From Pseudogemmobacter bohemicus (GTDB taxonomy: Bacteria > Pseudomonadota > Alphaproteobacteria > Rhodobacterales > Rhodobacteraceae), in NCBI RefSeq assembly GCF_003290025.1, contig NZ_QNHG01000001.1, positions 1,449,319 through 1,513,318 on the forward strand: a DNA stretch of 64,000 nt. The letters run 5' to 3'. This document shows positions 1 to 8,904 of the stretch, piece by piece. The position numbers were made by a program, and so were the translations under genes. Position 1 is the stretch's first letter. The number at the start of each line of letters is the position of its first letter. The notes under the pieces are model-generated. The model made no database searches. It was given only the letters and a program-made list of their open reading frames with translations, and was not told the DNA's origin.

Positions 1-1
1 G

Positions 2-2287
2 CTGATCGAGGGCTCCATCCTCGCGGTGCTGGTGGTGCTGGCTTTCCTGCGGAACTGGCGCGCGACCTTTATCGCGGCCGTCGCGCTGCCTTTGTCGGCG
101 GTGCCGACCTTCCTCGTGATGGATCTGATCGGCTTTTCGCTGAACCTGCTGTCGTTCCTTGCGCTGACGCTGGCGACCGGCATCCTGGTCGATGACGCCA
201 TCGTCGAAATCGAGAATATCGCGCGGCATATGCGCATGGGGAAATCGCCCTGGCGCGCTTCGATCGACGCGGCGGATGAAATTGGCCTCGCGGTAATCTC
301 GACCTCGGCCACCATCATCGCGGTCTTTGTGCCGGTCTCGTTCATGCCAGGCATTCCCGGCCAGTATTTCATGCAATTCGGGCTGACCGTGGCGGTGGCG
401 GTGTTCTTTTCGCTGCTGGTCGCAAGGCTGATCACGCCGATGATGTCGGCCTATATCATGCGCGCCAAAGATGCCGGGGGCCATTCCGACGACCATCGGG
501 ACGGGCCGGTGATGCGCGGCTACATGGCGCTGGTGCGGCTGAGCACCGGACCCACATGGATGGGCCGCTACCGCTTTCTTGCCCGCTACCTGACTTTTGT
601 TTTCGCCGTGGTGCTGGTGACCGGATCGGTGATCGCCATGACGCAGATCCCCGGCAACCTCTTCCCGCCCGATGATGAAAGCCGCTTCACCATCTCGGTC
701 GAACTGCCGCCGGGATCGGGGCTGGCCGAAACCGACCGCGTCACCGAAGAGATGCGCCAGACCATTGCCGGCATCCCTGGCATCAACCATATCCTCGTCA
801 CCGGCGGCGCCTCGCCGCTGGGTGATCGCGAACTCCGCCGCGCCACCATCACCGTGCTGCTTGAGCGCCGCGATGTCAGCCTCACCCGCCGGCTTTCCGA
901 AGTGGCGGGATCGCTGCCGCTGATCGGCGCCTCGCTGACGCCGCCCCCTTCCGAGACCCGCACAAGGCCGCAGGACGAGATCGAGGCCGAGGTCTTCGCC
1001 CGTCTGGCCTCGGTCCCGGATGTGCGCGCCTTCAAGCTCGGCGGCCCCGGCGGGCCGGGCGGGCGGCCGCTGGCCTATGACATCCTCTCGCAGGACGAGA
1101 CTGCGCTGAACGCCGCCATCGCGATGCTCGAAGGCGCGCTGTCGGGCGAGCCGCTGCTCAGCAATGTCTCCACCGAAAGCGCCCTGCCACGCCCGGAAAT
1201 CCGCGTCACACCGCGCCTTGACGAGGCCGCGCGCCTGGGCGTCACCACCGGCGCCATCGCGGCGACGCTGCGCACCGCCACCATCGGCGATTTCGATGCG
1301 GCCCTCGCGAAGCTCTCCATCGACAACCGGCTGATCCCGATCCGGGTGCGGCTCAACGATGCCGCGCGGGGCGATCCCGACCGGCTGGCCGCGCTGAAGG
1401 TCCAGACCGCCAGCGGCGCGCTGGTGCCGCTGGCCTCGGTCGCCGATATCGCCATCTCGCAGGGCCCGGCGCAGATCAAGCGGCTGAACCGGTTGCGCGT
1501 GGCCCAGATCGGCGCCGATCTGCCGCCCGGCGTCGCGCTTGGCGATGCCACAGCCCGGTTCGAGGCGGTCACCTCGGCGCTTGACCTGCCCGAAGGCGTC
1601 ATCCTGCGCCCCTCGGGCGATGCCGAGATCCAGGCAGAATTGCTCGACAGTTTCGCAAATGCGATGATCATGGGGCTGATGCTGGTGCTCTCGGTGCTGA
1701 TCCTGCTGTTCCGCTCGGTGATCCAGCCGATCACCATCCTCGCCTCACTGCTGCTTTCCGTCGGCGGCGTCGCCATCGCACTGATCGTCACCAATAACCC
1801 GGTCTCGATGCCGGTGCTGATCGGCATCCTGATGCTGATGGGGATTGTCACGAAAAACGCGATCCTGCTGATCGACTTCGCCATCGAGATGCGGGCACGC
1901 GGCATGGAGCGGATCGCCGCCGTGGTCGAGGCCGGCCATAAACGCGCCCGCCCCATCGTGATGACCTCTATCGCGATGTCGGCGGGGATGCTGCCATCGG
2001 CGCTTGGCGTGGGCGAAGGCGGCACCTTCCGCTCCCCCATGGCCATTGCGGTGACCGGCGGCATCATCGTCTCGACGGTGCTGAGCCTCGTGATCGTGCC
2101 GGCCTTCTACCTGATCATGGATGATATCGCGCGGCTCTTCGCCTGGATCTTCGGCCGCCTGATCGGTCAGCCCGAACGCGAGCCCGAAGCCCCCGCCCCC
2201 GAGGAACTCGCCGCCCGCATTGAAACCCTGACAACAAGGCTCGACAAGCTTACCCCGCCCCTGCGCCGCAACCACGCCGCCGAGTAA
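2..2287 (+). CDS. RND efflux transporter permease (5' end outside the window)
   Basis: Inner-membrane proton-driven permease of the AcrB/MdtC (HAE1) family, which pumps hydrophobic compounds out through a periplasmic adaptor and an outer-membrane channel. The frame is open from base 2 and enters at the second transmembrane segment, so about 340 N-terminal residues (the first porter half) lie upstream. Visible: the loop GILVDDAIVEIENI with the acidic pair used for proton relay, a periplasmic porter region rich in prolines, and the repeated TM bundle with LMGIVTKNAILLIDFA near the C-terminus. The charged tail ends RRNHAAE before TAA. No lesion is seen. The substrate cannot be read from the sequence. 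It points towards the macAB remnant downstream but is convergent with fur, so it is a separate unit. Confidence 0.93.
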   Translation: MIEGSILAVLVVLAFLRNWRATFIAAVALPLSAVPTFLVMDLIGFSLNLLSFLALTLATGILVDDAIVEIENIARHMRMGKSPWRASIDAADEIGLAVISTSATIIAVFVPVSFMPGIPGQYFMQFGLTVAVAVFFSLLVARLITPMMSAYIMRAKDAGGHSDDHRDGPVMRGYMALVRLSTGPTWMGRYRFLARYLTFVFAVVLVTGSVIAMTQIPGNLFPPDDESRFTISVELPPGSGLAETDRVTEEMRQTIAGIPGINHILVTGGASPLGDRELRRATITVLLERRDVSLTRRLSEVAGSLPLIGASLTPPPSETRTRPQDEIEAEVFARLASVPDVRAFKLGGPGGPGGRPLAYDILSQDETALNAAIAMLEGALSGEPLLSNVSTESALPRPEIRVTPRLDEAARLGVTTGAIAATLRTATIGDFDAALAKLSIDNRLIPIRVRLNDAARGDPDRLAALKVQTASGALVPLASVADIAISQGPAQIKRLNRLRVAQIGADLPPGVALGDATARFEAVTSALDLPEGVILRPSGDAEIQAELLDSFANAMIMGLMLVLSVLILLFRSVIQPITILASLLLSVGGVAIALIVTNNPVSMPVLIGILMLMGIVTKNAILLIDFAIEMRARGMERIAAVVEAGHKRARPIVMTSIAMSAGMLPSALGVGEGGTFRSPMAIAVTGGIIVSTVLSLVIVPAFYLIMDDIARLFAWIFGRLIGQPEREPEAPAPEELAARIETLTTRLDKLTPPLRRNHAAE

Positions 2288-2291
2288 CCCT

Positions 2292-2356
2292 TCCTCTTGA
2301 TTAAAATACTCCGGGGGGAGGCCGAAGGCCGTGGGGGGCAGCGCCCCCCGCTCCGC
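2292..2356. repeat. Intergenic GC-rich palindromic repeat, copy 1
   Basis: Between the convergent RND and fur genes lies CTTGATTAAAATACTCC followed by GGGGGG runs and the hairpin GGGGGGCAGCGCCCCCC. The same layout (a TATTT-type tract, then a CCGGGGG run, then a GGGG/CCCC hairpin) recurs near 23.6, 43.1, 47.9 and 56.1 kb. All five copies lie at gene ends, which suggests a bidirectional terminator or REP-like element. Confidence 0.6.
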
Positions 2357-2364
2357 AGCTGGTA

Positions 2365-2802
2365 TCACACCTTACGGCAATACAGCTCCAGCCGGTGATG
2401 GATGATCTCATAGCCCATCTCCGCCGCGATCCGGCGCTGCAATTCCTCGATCTTCTCGCTGTGGAACTCGATGATCTCACCACTGTCGAGATCGAGGATA
2501 TGGTCGTGATGCCCCGGCGCCGCCACCTCAAACCGGGCCGAGCCATTCTCGAAGGAATGGCGGTGGATCACGCCTTCGCGCTCCAGCACCGTCAGCGTGC
2601 GGTAAACCGTCGCCAGCGACACCGTATCGTCGATCAGCTGCGCCCGGCGATGCAATTCGGTTGCATCGGGGTGATCGGCGGATTCGGTCAGCACCCTGAC
2701 CAGCGCCTCACGCTGCCGGGTCACCCGCACGCCGCCATCGCGAAGCGCCTGGGTCATTCTCGCTGCCTGACTGGCCGCCTGATCGGAATGTTTTGCTTTC
2801 AT
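2365..2802 (-). CDS. fur: Fur-family transcriptional regulator
   Basis: Metal-dependent repressor of 145 residues, the usual Fur length. A winged-helix DNA-binding domain covers residues 15-90 (VTRQREALVRVL, then the recognition segment SLATVYRTLTVLEREG). The dimerisation domain has the HHDHILDLDSGEIIEF metal-site motif at about residues 96-112 and ends LELYCRKV. The CXXC pairs of zinc-structural Fur proteins are absent, as in many alphaproteobacterial Fur/Mur proteins, so the metal (iron or manganese) cannot be decided. Its own gene lies just downstream of the macAB-like operon on the same strand, with a 100-base gap that holds an inverted repeat. Confidence 0.88.
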   Translation of the reverse strand: MKAKHSDQAASQAARMTQALRDGGVRVTRQREALVRVLTESADHPDATELHRRAQLIDDTVSLATVYRTLTVLEREGVIHRHSFENGSARFEVAAPGHHDHILDLDSGEIIEFHSEKIEELQRRIAAEMGYEIIHHRLELYCRKV

Positions 2803-2823
2803 GTCCGATCTTTAGCATGACGG

Positions 2824-2851
2824 TTCTCAAATGGAAACCGCCAGTTGAGAA
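2824..2851. promoter_or_regulatory. Inverted repeat upstream of fur
   Basis: TTCTCAA at 2824-2830 and TTGAGAA at 2845-2851 form a perfect 7-base inverted repeat with a 14-base spacer, 22-49 bases upstream of the fur start. This is a plausible operator, perhaps autoregulatory. It does not match a Fur box that I can name. Confidence 0.4.
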
Positions 2852-2904
2852 TCCATCCACAGCTTTATGGCCACAGCTTTCTGGACAAAGCATTCTGGCA
2901 GGCA

Positions 2905-4104
2905 TCACTGATGCCTGAGCGCCTCGATCGGATCCATCCGTGCCGCGCGCAAAGCCGGGAACCAGCCGAACACCACGCCGACAAAGGCCGAGAAGACAAG
3001 AGCCAGCAGAATCACCAGCGGGTCCGGAACGAACGGGATTGCCATGAAAATCCCGGCAATGAAGGCAAGGCCCAGCCCCAGGCCGATCCCGATCACCCCT
3101 CCCATCAGCGACAGGACCACCGCCTCGACCAGAAACTGCGTCAGCACCTGGCCCGAACTGGCGCCAATCGCCAGCCTGATGCCGCTCTCCCGCGTGCGTT
3201 CCGTCACCGAGACCAGCATGATATTCATAATGCCGATGCCACCGACCAGCAGGCTCACCGCCGCGACCGAGGACAGCATCCCCGACAGCACTGCAGTGAT
3301 CGAGCTGAGCATCTCGGCAATTTCGCGCATATCGGTCACGTTGAAATCCTCGGCGGCGCCAAGTGCGATGCGGCGGCGGTCGCGCATCATGCCGCCAACC
3401 GCATCAATGCCTTCGGCCGTGGTGACCCCTTCGGCCAGCGCGATCTGGATCGAACCGATCCCGTCATTACCGTTCAGCCGCCTTTGCACCAGCCGTGCCG
3501 GCATCAGCACCAGATCGTCCTGATCCATGCCGAAGGCGCCGGCGCCTTTGGCCTCCAATATACCGATCACCTGGCAGAAGATCTGCTTGACCCGCAGCAG
3601 CTCCCCAACCGGGTCCGCCGCCCCGAACAGACGCTGCCGCACCCCCTCGCCCAGGATACAGAACGCAGCCCCTCCCCGCGCCTCGGCGGCGGTCATGTTG
3701 CGCCCGAGCGCCAGTTTCCAGCCCGAGACCCAGTTCTCGTTCGAGCCGGTCACCTGGGTCTGGTGGTTGCTGCTGCCGTAGACCACCCGCGCCTGGGCAG
3801 TGGTGACCGGCGCCACCAGCCGCGCCTCGGGCAGATCCTCCAGCGCATCGGAATCGCGCAAGCTGAAGGGGCGGTTCATCCCCGGCTGCGGCGGGCCAAA
3901 GCCGCGCACGCCCGGGCGCAGCACCAGCAGATCCGAGCCCAGCGACGAGACCGATTGCGCCACCTGCTGCTGCGATCCCTGCCCCACGGTGACCATCGCA
4001 ATCACCGCGCCGACGCCAATCACCACGCCAAGCATGGTCAGGAAGGATCTCAGCTTGTTTCGCAGGATCGAGCGCAGCGCCAGCCGGATTGCCTCGAAAA
4101 TCAT
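2905..4104 (-). CDS. MacB-type ABC transporter permease
   Basis: Membrane subunit of a mechanotransducing (type VII) ABC exporter, 399 residues. The N-terminal helix (residues 18-40, LRSFLTMLGVVIGVGAV) is followed by a large periplasmic MacB core domain (about 45-265) and three C-terminal helices (about 275-385) with the FtsX-type motif VTERTRESGIRLAIGA. In E. coli MacB the ATPase is fused to this unit; here it is a separate upstream gene (4831 downwards). The ATG (4104) overlaps a TGA in an ATGA arrangement, but that TGA is no longer in frame with the ATPase. The permease reads intact, yet its adaptor gene is broken, so the pump is probably not functional. Confidence 0.88.
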   Translation of the reverse strand: MIFEAIRLALRSILRNKLRSFLTMLGVVIGVGAVIAMVTVGQGSQQQVAQSVSSLGSDLLVLRPGVRGFGPPQPGMNRPFSLRDSDALEDLPEARLVAPVTTAQARVVYGSSNHQTQVTGSNENWVSGWKLALGRNMTAAEARGGAAFCILGEGVRQRLFGAADPVGELLRVKQIFCQVIGILEAKGAGAFGMDQDDLVLMPARLVQRRLNGNDGIGSIQIALAEGVTTAEGIDAVGGMMRDRRRIALGAAEDFNVTDMREIAEMLSSITAVLSGMLSSVAAVSLLVGGIGIMNIMLVSVTERTRESGIRLAIGASSGQVLTQFLVEAVVLSLMGGVIGIGLGLGLAFIAGIFMAIPFVPDPLVILLALVFSAFVGVVFGWFPALRAARMDPIEALRHQ

Positions 4105-4831
4105 GGCGCCCCCCTGATGAGGCTCTCAACGCCGCGCGCGGCACCACCGCCTCGTCGCGGATGATGCGGCCATCGGTGAAGACGATCAGCCGTCTGGTCC
4201 AGGCGGCGATATCGGGTTCATGGGTGACCATGACGATCGTGATGCCGTCATCGCGGTTCAGCCTTTGCAACAGCGCAAGGATCTCATGGCTGCGCTGACT
4301 GTCGAGATTGCCGGTCGGCTCATCGGCAAGGATCACCGAAGGATTTCCGGCCAGCGCGCGGGCAATCGCCACCCGCTGCTGCTGGCCGCCCGAGAGTTGC
4401 GAGGGCTCGTGATGCTCGCGCCCCGCCAGCCCGACCCTGGCCAGCGCGTCCCGCGCTGCCTGCGCCCGCGCCGCCGCAGGCAGCCCCTTATAGATCAGCG
4501 GCAGCTCGACATTTTCCTGCGCCGTGCTGCGCGACAGCAGGTTGAAACCCTGGAATACAAAGCCAAGGTAATGCCGCCGCAGCAGCGCCATCGCATCCGC
4601 GGTCATACCCCCGATATCGGTGCCGCGAAAGAGATAGGCCCCCGATGTCGGCCGGTCGAGCCCGCCGATCACATTCATCGCGGTGGATTTCCCCGAGCCC
4701 GAAGGCCCCATGATCGCGATGAACTCGCCCTCTTCGATCACCAGATCGACCTGGTCGAGGGCGCGAACCTCGGCCTCGCCCTCACCGTATAGCCCTGAGA
4801 CAGCGCGCAATTCGACCAGCGGCGGCGCCAT
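4101..4831 (-). CDS. MacB-type ABC transporter ATP-binding protein, 3' frameshift
   Basis: Nucleotide-binding subunit of the macAB-like exporter. Walker [11 protein letters not shown]-loop FVFQGFN, signature [15 protein letters not shown], Walker [11 protein letters not shown] and the H-loop MVTHEPD are all present in the first 215 residues. The expected stop is the TGA at 4101-4103, which overlaps the permease ATG and would end the protein ...VESLIRGAP. From the ATG at 4831 the frame misses it. One base appears to be missing in the GCGCGCG stretch at about 4130-4141, after ...RDEAVVPR. As it stands the frame runs on to 3467 (454 codons), deep inside the permease gene in another phase. The coordinates given are those of the ancestral gene. 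The ATPase domain itself is complete. A sequencing error cannot be excluded. Confidence 0.72.
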
Positions 4832-6030
4832 CAGCGGGCGTCCCGTTGCGACAGGATCACCTGATCATCCACGCGCAATTCTTCCGAGGTCACGACAATG
4901 CTGGTGCCATCCGTGGCGCCCGGCGTCGCCCGGACCCGAAGCGGCACTTTATCCCGCAGCACCCAGACGCCAGACCCATCCCCTACCCCCGGGCGCGAGG
5001 CGCCGGGTGGTGGCGGCATCAATATCCCCATCAGCCCGCCGCCCGAACGATCCGCGCTGATCTGAGCCGGCGGCGCATAGCGCAAAGCCGCCATCGGCAC
5101 CATGAGCTGGTTTTCCACCCGCGAAACCACGATCGTCGCCGTCGCCGTCATCCCCGGCCGCAGCAGCAGATCCTCGTTTTCCACCGCCAGCACTGCCGTA
5201 TAGGTAACGACATCGCTCTCGCTTTCGTCAGGGGCGAAACGCAGGCTGGTGATCACCGCACCGAACCGGCGCCCGGGCTAGGCATCGACGGTGAAGGTCG
5301 CCTCCTGCCCCGGCTGCACCCGGCCGATATCGGCCTCGTCGACGGAAACCCGCAGCTCCATCCGCCGCAGATCCTCGGCCAGCGTGAACAGCACCGGCGC
5401 ATTCAGCGAGGCGGCGACGATCTGGCCTTTCTCGGCGGCGCGGTCCAGCACGATGCCGTCAATCGGAGAGCGGATCACCGCCTTGTCGAGATCGGCGCGG
5501 GCCGAGGCGAGATTGGCCTCTGCCAGCGTCACATCGGCATTGGCGATCCCCACCGCCGCCACCGCACGGTCATGGGCGGCACGGGCCGCGATGATAACCG
5601 AACGGGTGTTCAGACCACGCCGGTCCAGCGCCTCGGCACTGTCCAGCGCATCCGCCGTCTCGGTCACCGTGGCTCTGGCGGAATCAAGCCGCGCGCGGGA
5701 GGCGGTCAGCTGCGCCCCGGAATTCAGCACCTGGGCTTTCAGCTTGGTATCATCCAGCCGCGCCAGCACCTCTCCGGCGGCGATGGTCTGATTGTATTCG
5801 GCATCGACCGTGGCGAGGGTGCCGGAAAGCTCTGACGAGATCTCGACCCTGGTGGTCGGCTGCACGGTGCCGGTGGCGATCACCGTCACCGCAAGATTGC
5901 CGCGCGTGACCGGCGCGGTGACTTAAGAGACCGGCGCCGGCGGACGCGCGGCCAGCCACCAGGCCAGCGCCGCCAGAACCAGCAATGATCCCGAAAATCA
6001 GCCAGCGCCTGCCACGGCGTTTTTTTCCAT
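4831..6030 (-). pseudogene. MacA/HlyD-type periplasmic adaptor, three in-frame stops
   Basis: The frame from ATG 6030 to TGA 4831 spans 400 codons, the normal size of a MacA-like membrane-fusion protein, with no frameshift. It has three internal stops: TGA at 6000-5998 (codon 11), TAA at 5925-5923 (codon 36) and TAG at 5280-5278 (codon 251). Reading through them gives a TM anchor (LLVLAALAWWLAARPP), the barrel start VTAPVTRGNLAVTVIATG, an alpha-helical hairpin (about codons 95-165), a lipoyl half-motif IRSPIDGIVLDRAAEKG, and VDA*PGRRFGAVITS. The family consensus there has aromatic residues, so the TAG replaces a Tyr codon, and the TAA probably does too. The TGA probably replaces Trp. Its final TGA overlaps the ATPase ATG (ATGA), so this was the first gene of the operon. 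Confidence 0.85.
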
Positions 6031-6274
6031 CCGGGCCAGTGTCGCCACATCGGGCGGATTGGAATTCGTCACCTCGGGCCGCCTCATGCTGCATTGCAGC
6101 AAGCCGCAGGGATTGTCCCGCGATGGCCTGCTGGCTGTGTCGCAGCATCATGGCGGCGGCGGCGGGAAAGCGAAATCAGATTGTCGTCACCCAAGCGAAA
6201 AGCAGGCCCCGGACGCGCCCTGGATGGGGAAAGCCCGGCCCCGGGGGACCCCTCTGGCTGAGGCCATGGCCGCG

Positions 6275-6793
6275 TCAGACGGTGGCGAGCCGCGCCTGAT
6301 GGCCTTCCAGCACCCAGGCGAAAACCTGATCGGCGTTGCGCGGCAGTTCCTCGGCATGGCCGGCGGCATAGTTCAGGAAGCCTTCGAGGAAGTGGTCCGC
6401 CATGCCGCACAGCACCGGTTTGCCGTCGCCAAGCGCGTCAGCGACGGAATCGGCGAGACCATGACCGTCAGCCTCCTGCTTGCCGAATTTGTTGACCATC
6501 AGCACATCGGCTGCGCTGAGCCGCTGCGCCACGATCACCGCCGCATCCTCCAGCGCCGCCGTGTCAAGCCGGCAGCCGGCCGCTGCCTCACCGCGATCAA
6601 GACTGATGCGGATCTGCGGCCCCTCGGGCAAAAGCCAGAGATCCATATCGCTTTTGCTCCGCCCCGGCTGCCGTGTGTTGATCTGCAGCGTGCCGGCCAT
6701 GTTCAGACCATGGGCGATCAGGCGGCGGGACACCTCCTGCAGCAAAAGGTCGGTTTCCCCCTCGGGGCCCGCAGAAATATAGCCAAGCTTCAT
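6275..6793 (-). CDS. DUF2478 family protein, possibly molybdenum-related
   Basis: Protein of 172 residues starting MKLGYISAGPEGETDLLL. It resembles the DUF2478 family, putative nucleotide-binding proteins often encoded near molybdate transport or molybdenum-enzyme genes. Visible features are a short N-terminal beta-strand and loop, the central ADVLMVNKFGKQEADG (NKxG-like, at about residues 98-113) and a GKPVLCGM segment. It lacks a classical Walker A. It follows aroB on the same strand with a 66-base gap that contains a perfect palindrome, so it may have its own promoter. Function is not established. Confidence 0.7.
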   Translation of the reverse strand: MKLGYISAGPEGETDLLLQEVSRRLIAHGLNMAGTLQINTRQPGRSKSDMDLWLLPEGPQIRISLDRGEAAAGCRLDTAALEDAAVIVAQRLSAADVLMVNKFGKQEADGHGLADSVADALGDGKPVLCGMADHFLEGFLNYAAGHAEELPRNADQVFAWVLEGHQARLATV

Positions 6794-6821
6794 GGCACCC
6801 TCTCAGGTCACTGCGTTATGT

Positions 6822-6839
6822 TCCGATATTTATATCGGA
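6822..6839. promoter_or_regulatory. Perfect palindrome upstream of the DUF2478 gene
   Basis: TCCGATAT-TT-ATATCGGA is an 8-base perfect inverted repeat with a 2-base centre, 29-46 bases upstream of the start at 6793. The AT-rich CGATAT/ATATCG core recalls molybdate-responsive (ModE-type) boxes of Rhodobacter, which would fit the downstream family. The assignment is inference. Confidence 0.45.
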
Positions 6840-6859
6840 TAGCCGCCCCGGGTAAAGCC

Positions 6860-7972
6860 TCAGCGCCGCGCCAGCGCGTCCTCCAGCACCGACAGGACCA
6901 GAGCGGGCGGCACGTCATCGGCCACGAAAGCCTCGCCAATGCCGCGCGCAAGGATGAAGCGCAGCCTGCCATCGACCACCTTCTTGTCCTGGCCCATCAG
7001 CGCCAGCAAGGCAGCCGCATCCGGCAGATCGCCGGGGATATCTGCGAGATCGGTCTTCATACCCATCGCATTCAGATGCGCGCGGACCCGGCTGGGCGCC
7101 TCCTGGGCGCAAAGGCCCATGCGCTGCGACAGTTCAAACGCCAGCGCGCAGCCGATGGCGACGCCCTCGCCATGCAACAGGCGGTCGGAATAGCCGGTCG
7201 CGCTTTCCAGCGCGTGGCAGAAGGTGTGGCCCAGGTTCAAAAGCGCGCGCTCGCCCTCTTCGGTCTCGTCGCGCTCGACAATGCCGGCCTTCATCTCGAC
7301 CGAGCGCGTCACCGCTTTCAGCCGCGCCGCGCGGTCGCCACGCGCCATTGCCGGGCCTTCGGCTTCCAGCCATTCAAAGAACAAGGGGTCGCCGAGCAGG
7401 CCGTATTTCACCACCTCGCCATAGCCAGCAAGGAAATCACGGGGCTTCAGCGTTTCCAGCACGCCAATATCGGCCAGCACCAGCGAGGGCTGGTGAAAGG
7501 CACCGACAAGGTTCTTGCCCTGGGCGGTGTTGATGCCGGTCTTGCCGCCGACCGAACTGTCGACCTGGGCCAGCAGCGAGGTCGGGATTTGCACAAATCG
7601 AACGCCGCGACGCAGCACAGCCGCAGCGAAGCCAACCAGGTCTCCGATCACGCCGCCGCCGAAAGCGACCACGACATCCTTGCGCTCGACCTTCTGTTCC
7701 AGCAGCCATTCGACGGTCTGCGTCAGGTAGGGCCAGGACTTGGTGCCCTCGCCCGCAGGCAGCGCCAGATAGGAAATCTCAATGCCCACAGCGGCCAGCC
7801 CGGCGCGGAGCCGCTCCAGATGCAGCGCGCCGACAGTCTGGTCGGTCACCACGGCCAGCTTCTTTCTGCGCAGCATGGGAAGGATTGCTGCACCCGCATT
7901 TTCGATCAGACCAGAGCCGATCCTGACCTCATAAGCGCGCTCACCCAGATTGACCGGCACAATATTCGACAT
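6860..7972 (-). CDS. aroB: 3-dehydroquinate synthase
   Basis: Second step of the shikimate pathway: NAD- and metal-dependent cyclisation of DAHP to 3-dehydroquinate in the cytoplasm. About 370 residues. The NAD-binding region has VVAFGGGVIGDLVGFAA, followed by QIPTSLLAQVDSSVGGKTGIN. Metal ligands lie in GYGEVVKYG, LLNLGHTFCHALE and LLHGEGVAIG. I choose ATG 7972 (MSNIVPVNLG) because AGGAG lies six bases before it. An upstream ATG (7978) directly abuts the AGGAG, and a frame-open ATG at 8008 has no such site. It lies 54 bases downstream of aroK, so the two are almost certainly co-transcribed. Confidence 0.96.
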   Translation of the reverse strand: MSNIVPVNLGERAYEVRIGSGLIENAGAAILPMLRRKKLAVVTDQTVGALHLERLRAGLAAVGIEISYLALPAGEGTKSWPYLTQTVEWLLEQKVERKDVVVAFGGGVIGDLVGFAAAVLRRGVRFVQIPTSLLAQVDSSVGGKTGINTAQGKNLVGAFHQPSLVLADIGVLETLKPRDFLAGYGEVVKYGLLGDPLFFEWLEAEGPAMARGDRAARLKAVTRSVEMKAGIVERDETEEGERALLNLGHTFCHALESATGYSDRLLHGEGVAIGCALAFELSQRMGLCAQEAPSRVRAHLNAMGMKTDLADIPGDLPDAAALLALMGQDKKVVDGRLRFILARGIGEAFVADDVPPALVLSVLEDALARR

Positions 7973-8026
7973 TTTCATCTCCTGATCCCGCCAGATCTCT
8001 TCCGGCACTCAGCCCCGTTCCGGCAC

Positions 8027-8581
8027 TCAGATTTCTTCCAGCACATCGGGCCGCGTCATCAGCGCCCCCACCACCCGCGTGGCCATCTGCTCGACCGTCA
8101 GCCCCGAGGCCGATTCCACCGCCAGATCGGCCAGCCGGTACGAGGGCTCGCGCGCGGCGCAAAGATCCATAAGCGTCTGGCGCGGATTGGCGGTGCGCAG
8201 CAAAGGCCGCGTCGTCTTGTGGCGCACCCGCTGCCACAACAGTTCGGGTTCGGCCTGCAGCCAGACCGAAATGCCATGCGCGCCGATCTGGCCGCGATTG
8301 CGTTCGGCCAGAAAGGCCCCGCCGCCGGTCGAGAGAACCGCCGGACGCCCGCGCAAAAGCCGGCCGATCACCTCATATTCGCGGTCACGGAAAAACGGCT
8401 CGCCATCGCGCTCGAAGATCTCGGCGATGCTGCGATCGGCGGCTTTGACGATTTCCTCATCCGAATCGACAAAGGGCACTTTCAGCAGTTTTGCCAGCGC
8501 CGTTCCGACGGCGGTTTTCCCCGCCCCCATCATACCGACCATGGCGACGGTCTTTTTCAGTCGATACATTGCCTTCACCAT
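8027..8581 (-). CDS. aroK: Shikimate kinase
   Basis: ATP-dependent 3-phosphorylation of shikimate. The P-loop GMMGAGKTAVG sits near the N-terminus, DSDEEIVKAADRSI carries the shikimate-binding aspartate, EPFFRDREYEV and STGGGAFL match the core substrate motifs, and the lid region carries RTANPRQT. About 184 residues from ATG 8581 (MVKAMYRLKK); ATG 8569 (MYRLKK) is equally possible and has a weak AAGG before it. The frame stays open to 8659, but that stretch has Arg/Ser-rich noncoding character. First gene of the aroK-aroB pair. Confidence 0.94.
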   Translation of the reverse strand: MVKAMYRLKKTVAMVGMMGAGKTAVGTALAKLLKVPFVDSDEEIVKAADRSIAEIFERDGEPFFRDREYEVIGRLLRGRPAVLSTGGGAFLAERNRGQIGAHGISVWLQAEPELLWQRVRHKTTRPLLRTANPRQTLMDLCAAREPSYRLADLAVESASGLTVEQMATRVVGALMTRPDVLEEI

Positions 8582-8769
8582 CGCGTGAACGCGGCAGAGA
8601 TCACGGAAAGCCGCCGCGCTTTTCGCTCTCCAATGGCGTGATCTTGATCGGAAAGCCATATATATTCACCCGGCGGGCAGGCGATCGGGCGCGAAAACGA
8701 CCGGATCGGCGGCAAATCACAGCCCGCGAGGCAGTGCTTGAGTCAAAGCGAATACAAAGGGACTGGTAT

Positions 8770-8904
8770 ATGGGGCGGATCATAAAGGCGTTGCTGGTTC
8801 TGGCGATTCTCGGCTTTGCGGCGCTGACCGCCTATGCCTATCTCGTGGATCTGACACCGCCTGCCGGAGAGGTGACAAAACCCGTGGTGCTGGATGCGAA
8901 CTGA
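8770..8904 (+). CDS. Small single-pass membrane protein
   Basis: 44 residues, MGRIIKALLVLAILGFAA at the start: one hydrophobic segment (residues 5-24) followed by a short polar tail ending KPVVLDAN. It diverges from aroK and its stop overlaps the start of the next gene by 11 bases, which suggests translational coupling. The arrangement of a tiny membrane protein, a long secreted protein and xerD opposite aroK is plausible as a conserved Rhodobacteraceae cluster. Function unknown. Confidence 0.6.
   Translation: MGRIIKALLVLAILGFAALTAYAYLVDLTPPAGEVTKPVVLDAN

Noticed and set aside
3467-4100. C-terminal 210 codons of the MacB-type ATPase frame
   Set aside because: They run through the permease gene in a wrong phase after a frameshift and show no domain; not counted as real protein.
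6059-8641. 860-codon plus frame
   Set aside because: Opposite DUF2478, aroB and aroK, which are clear genes.
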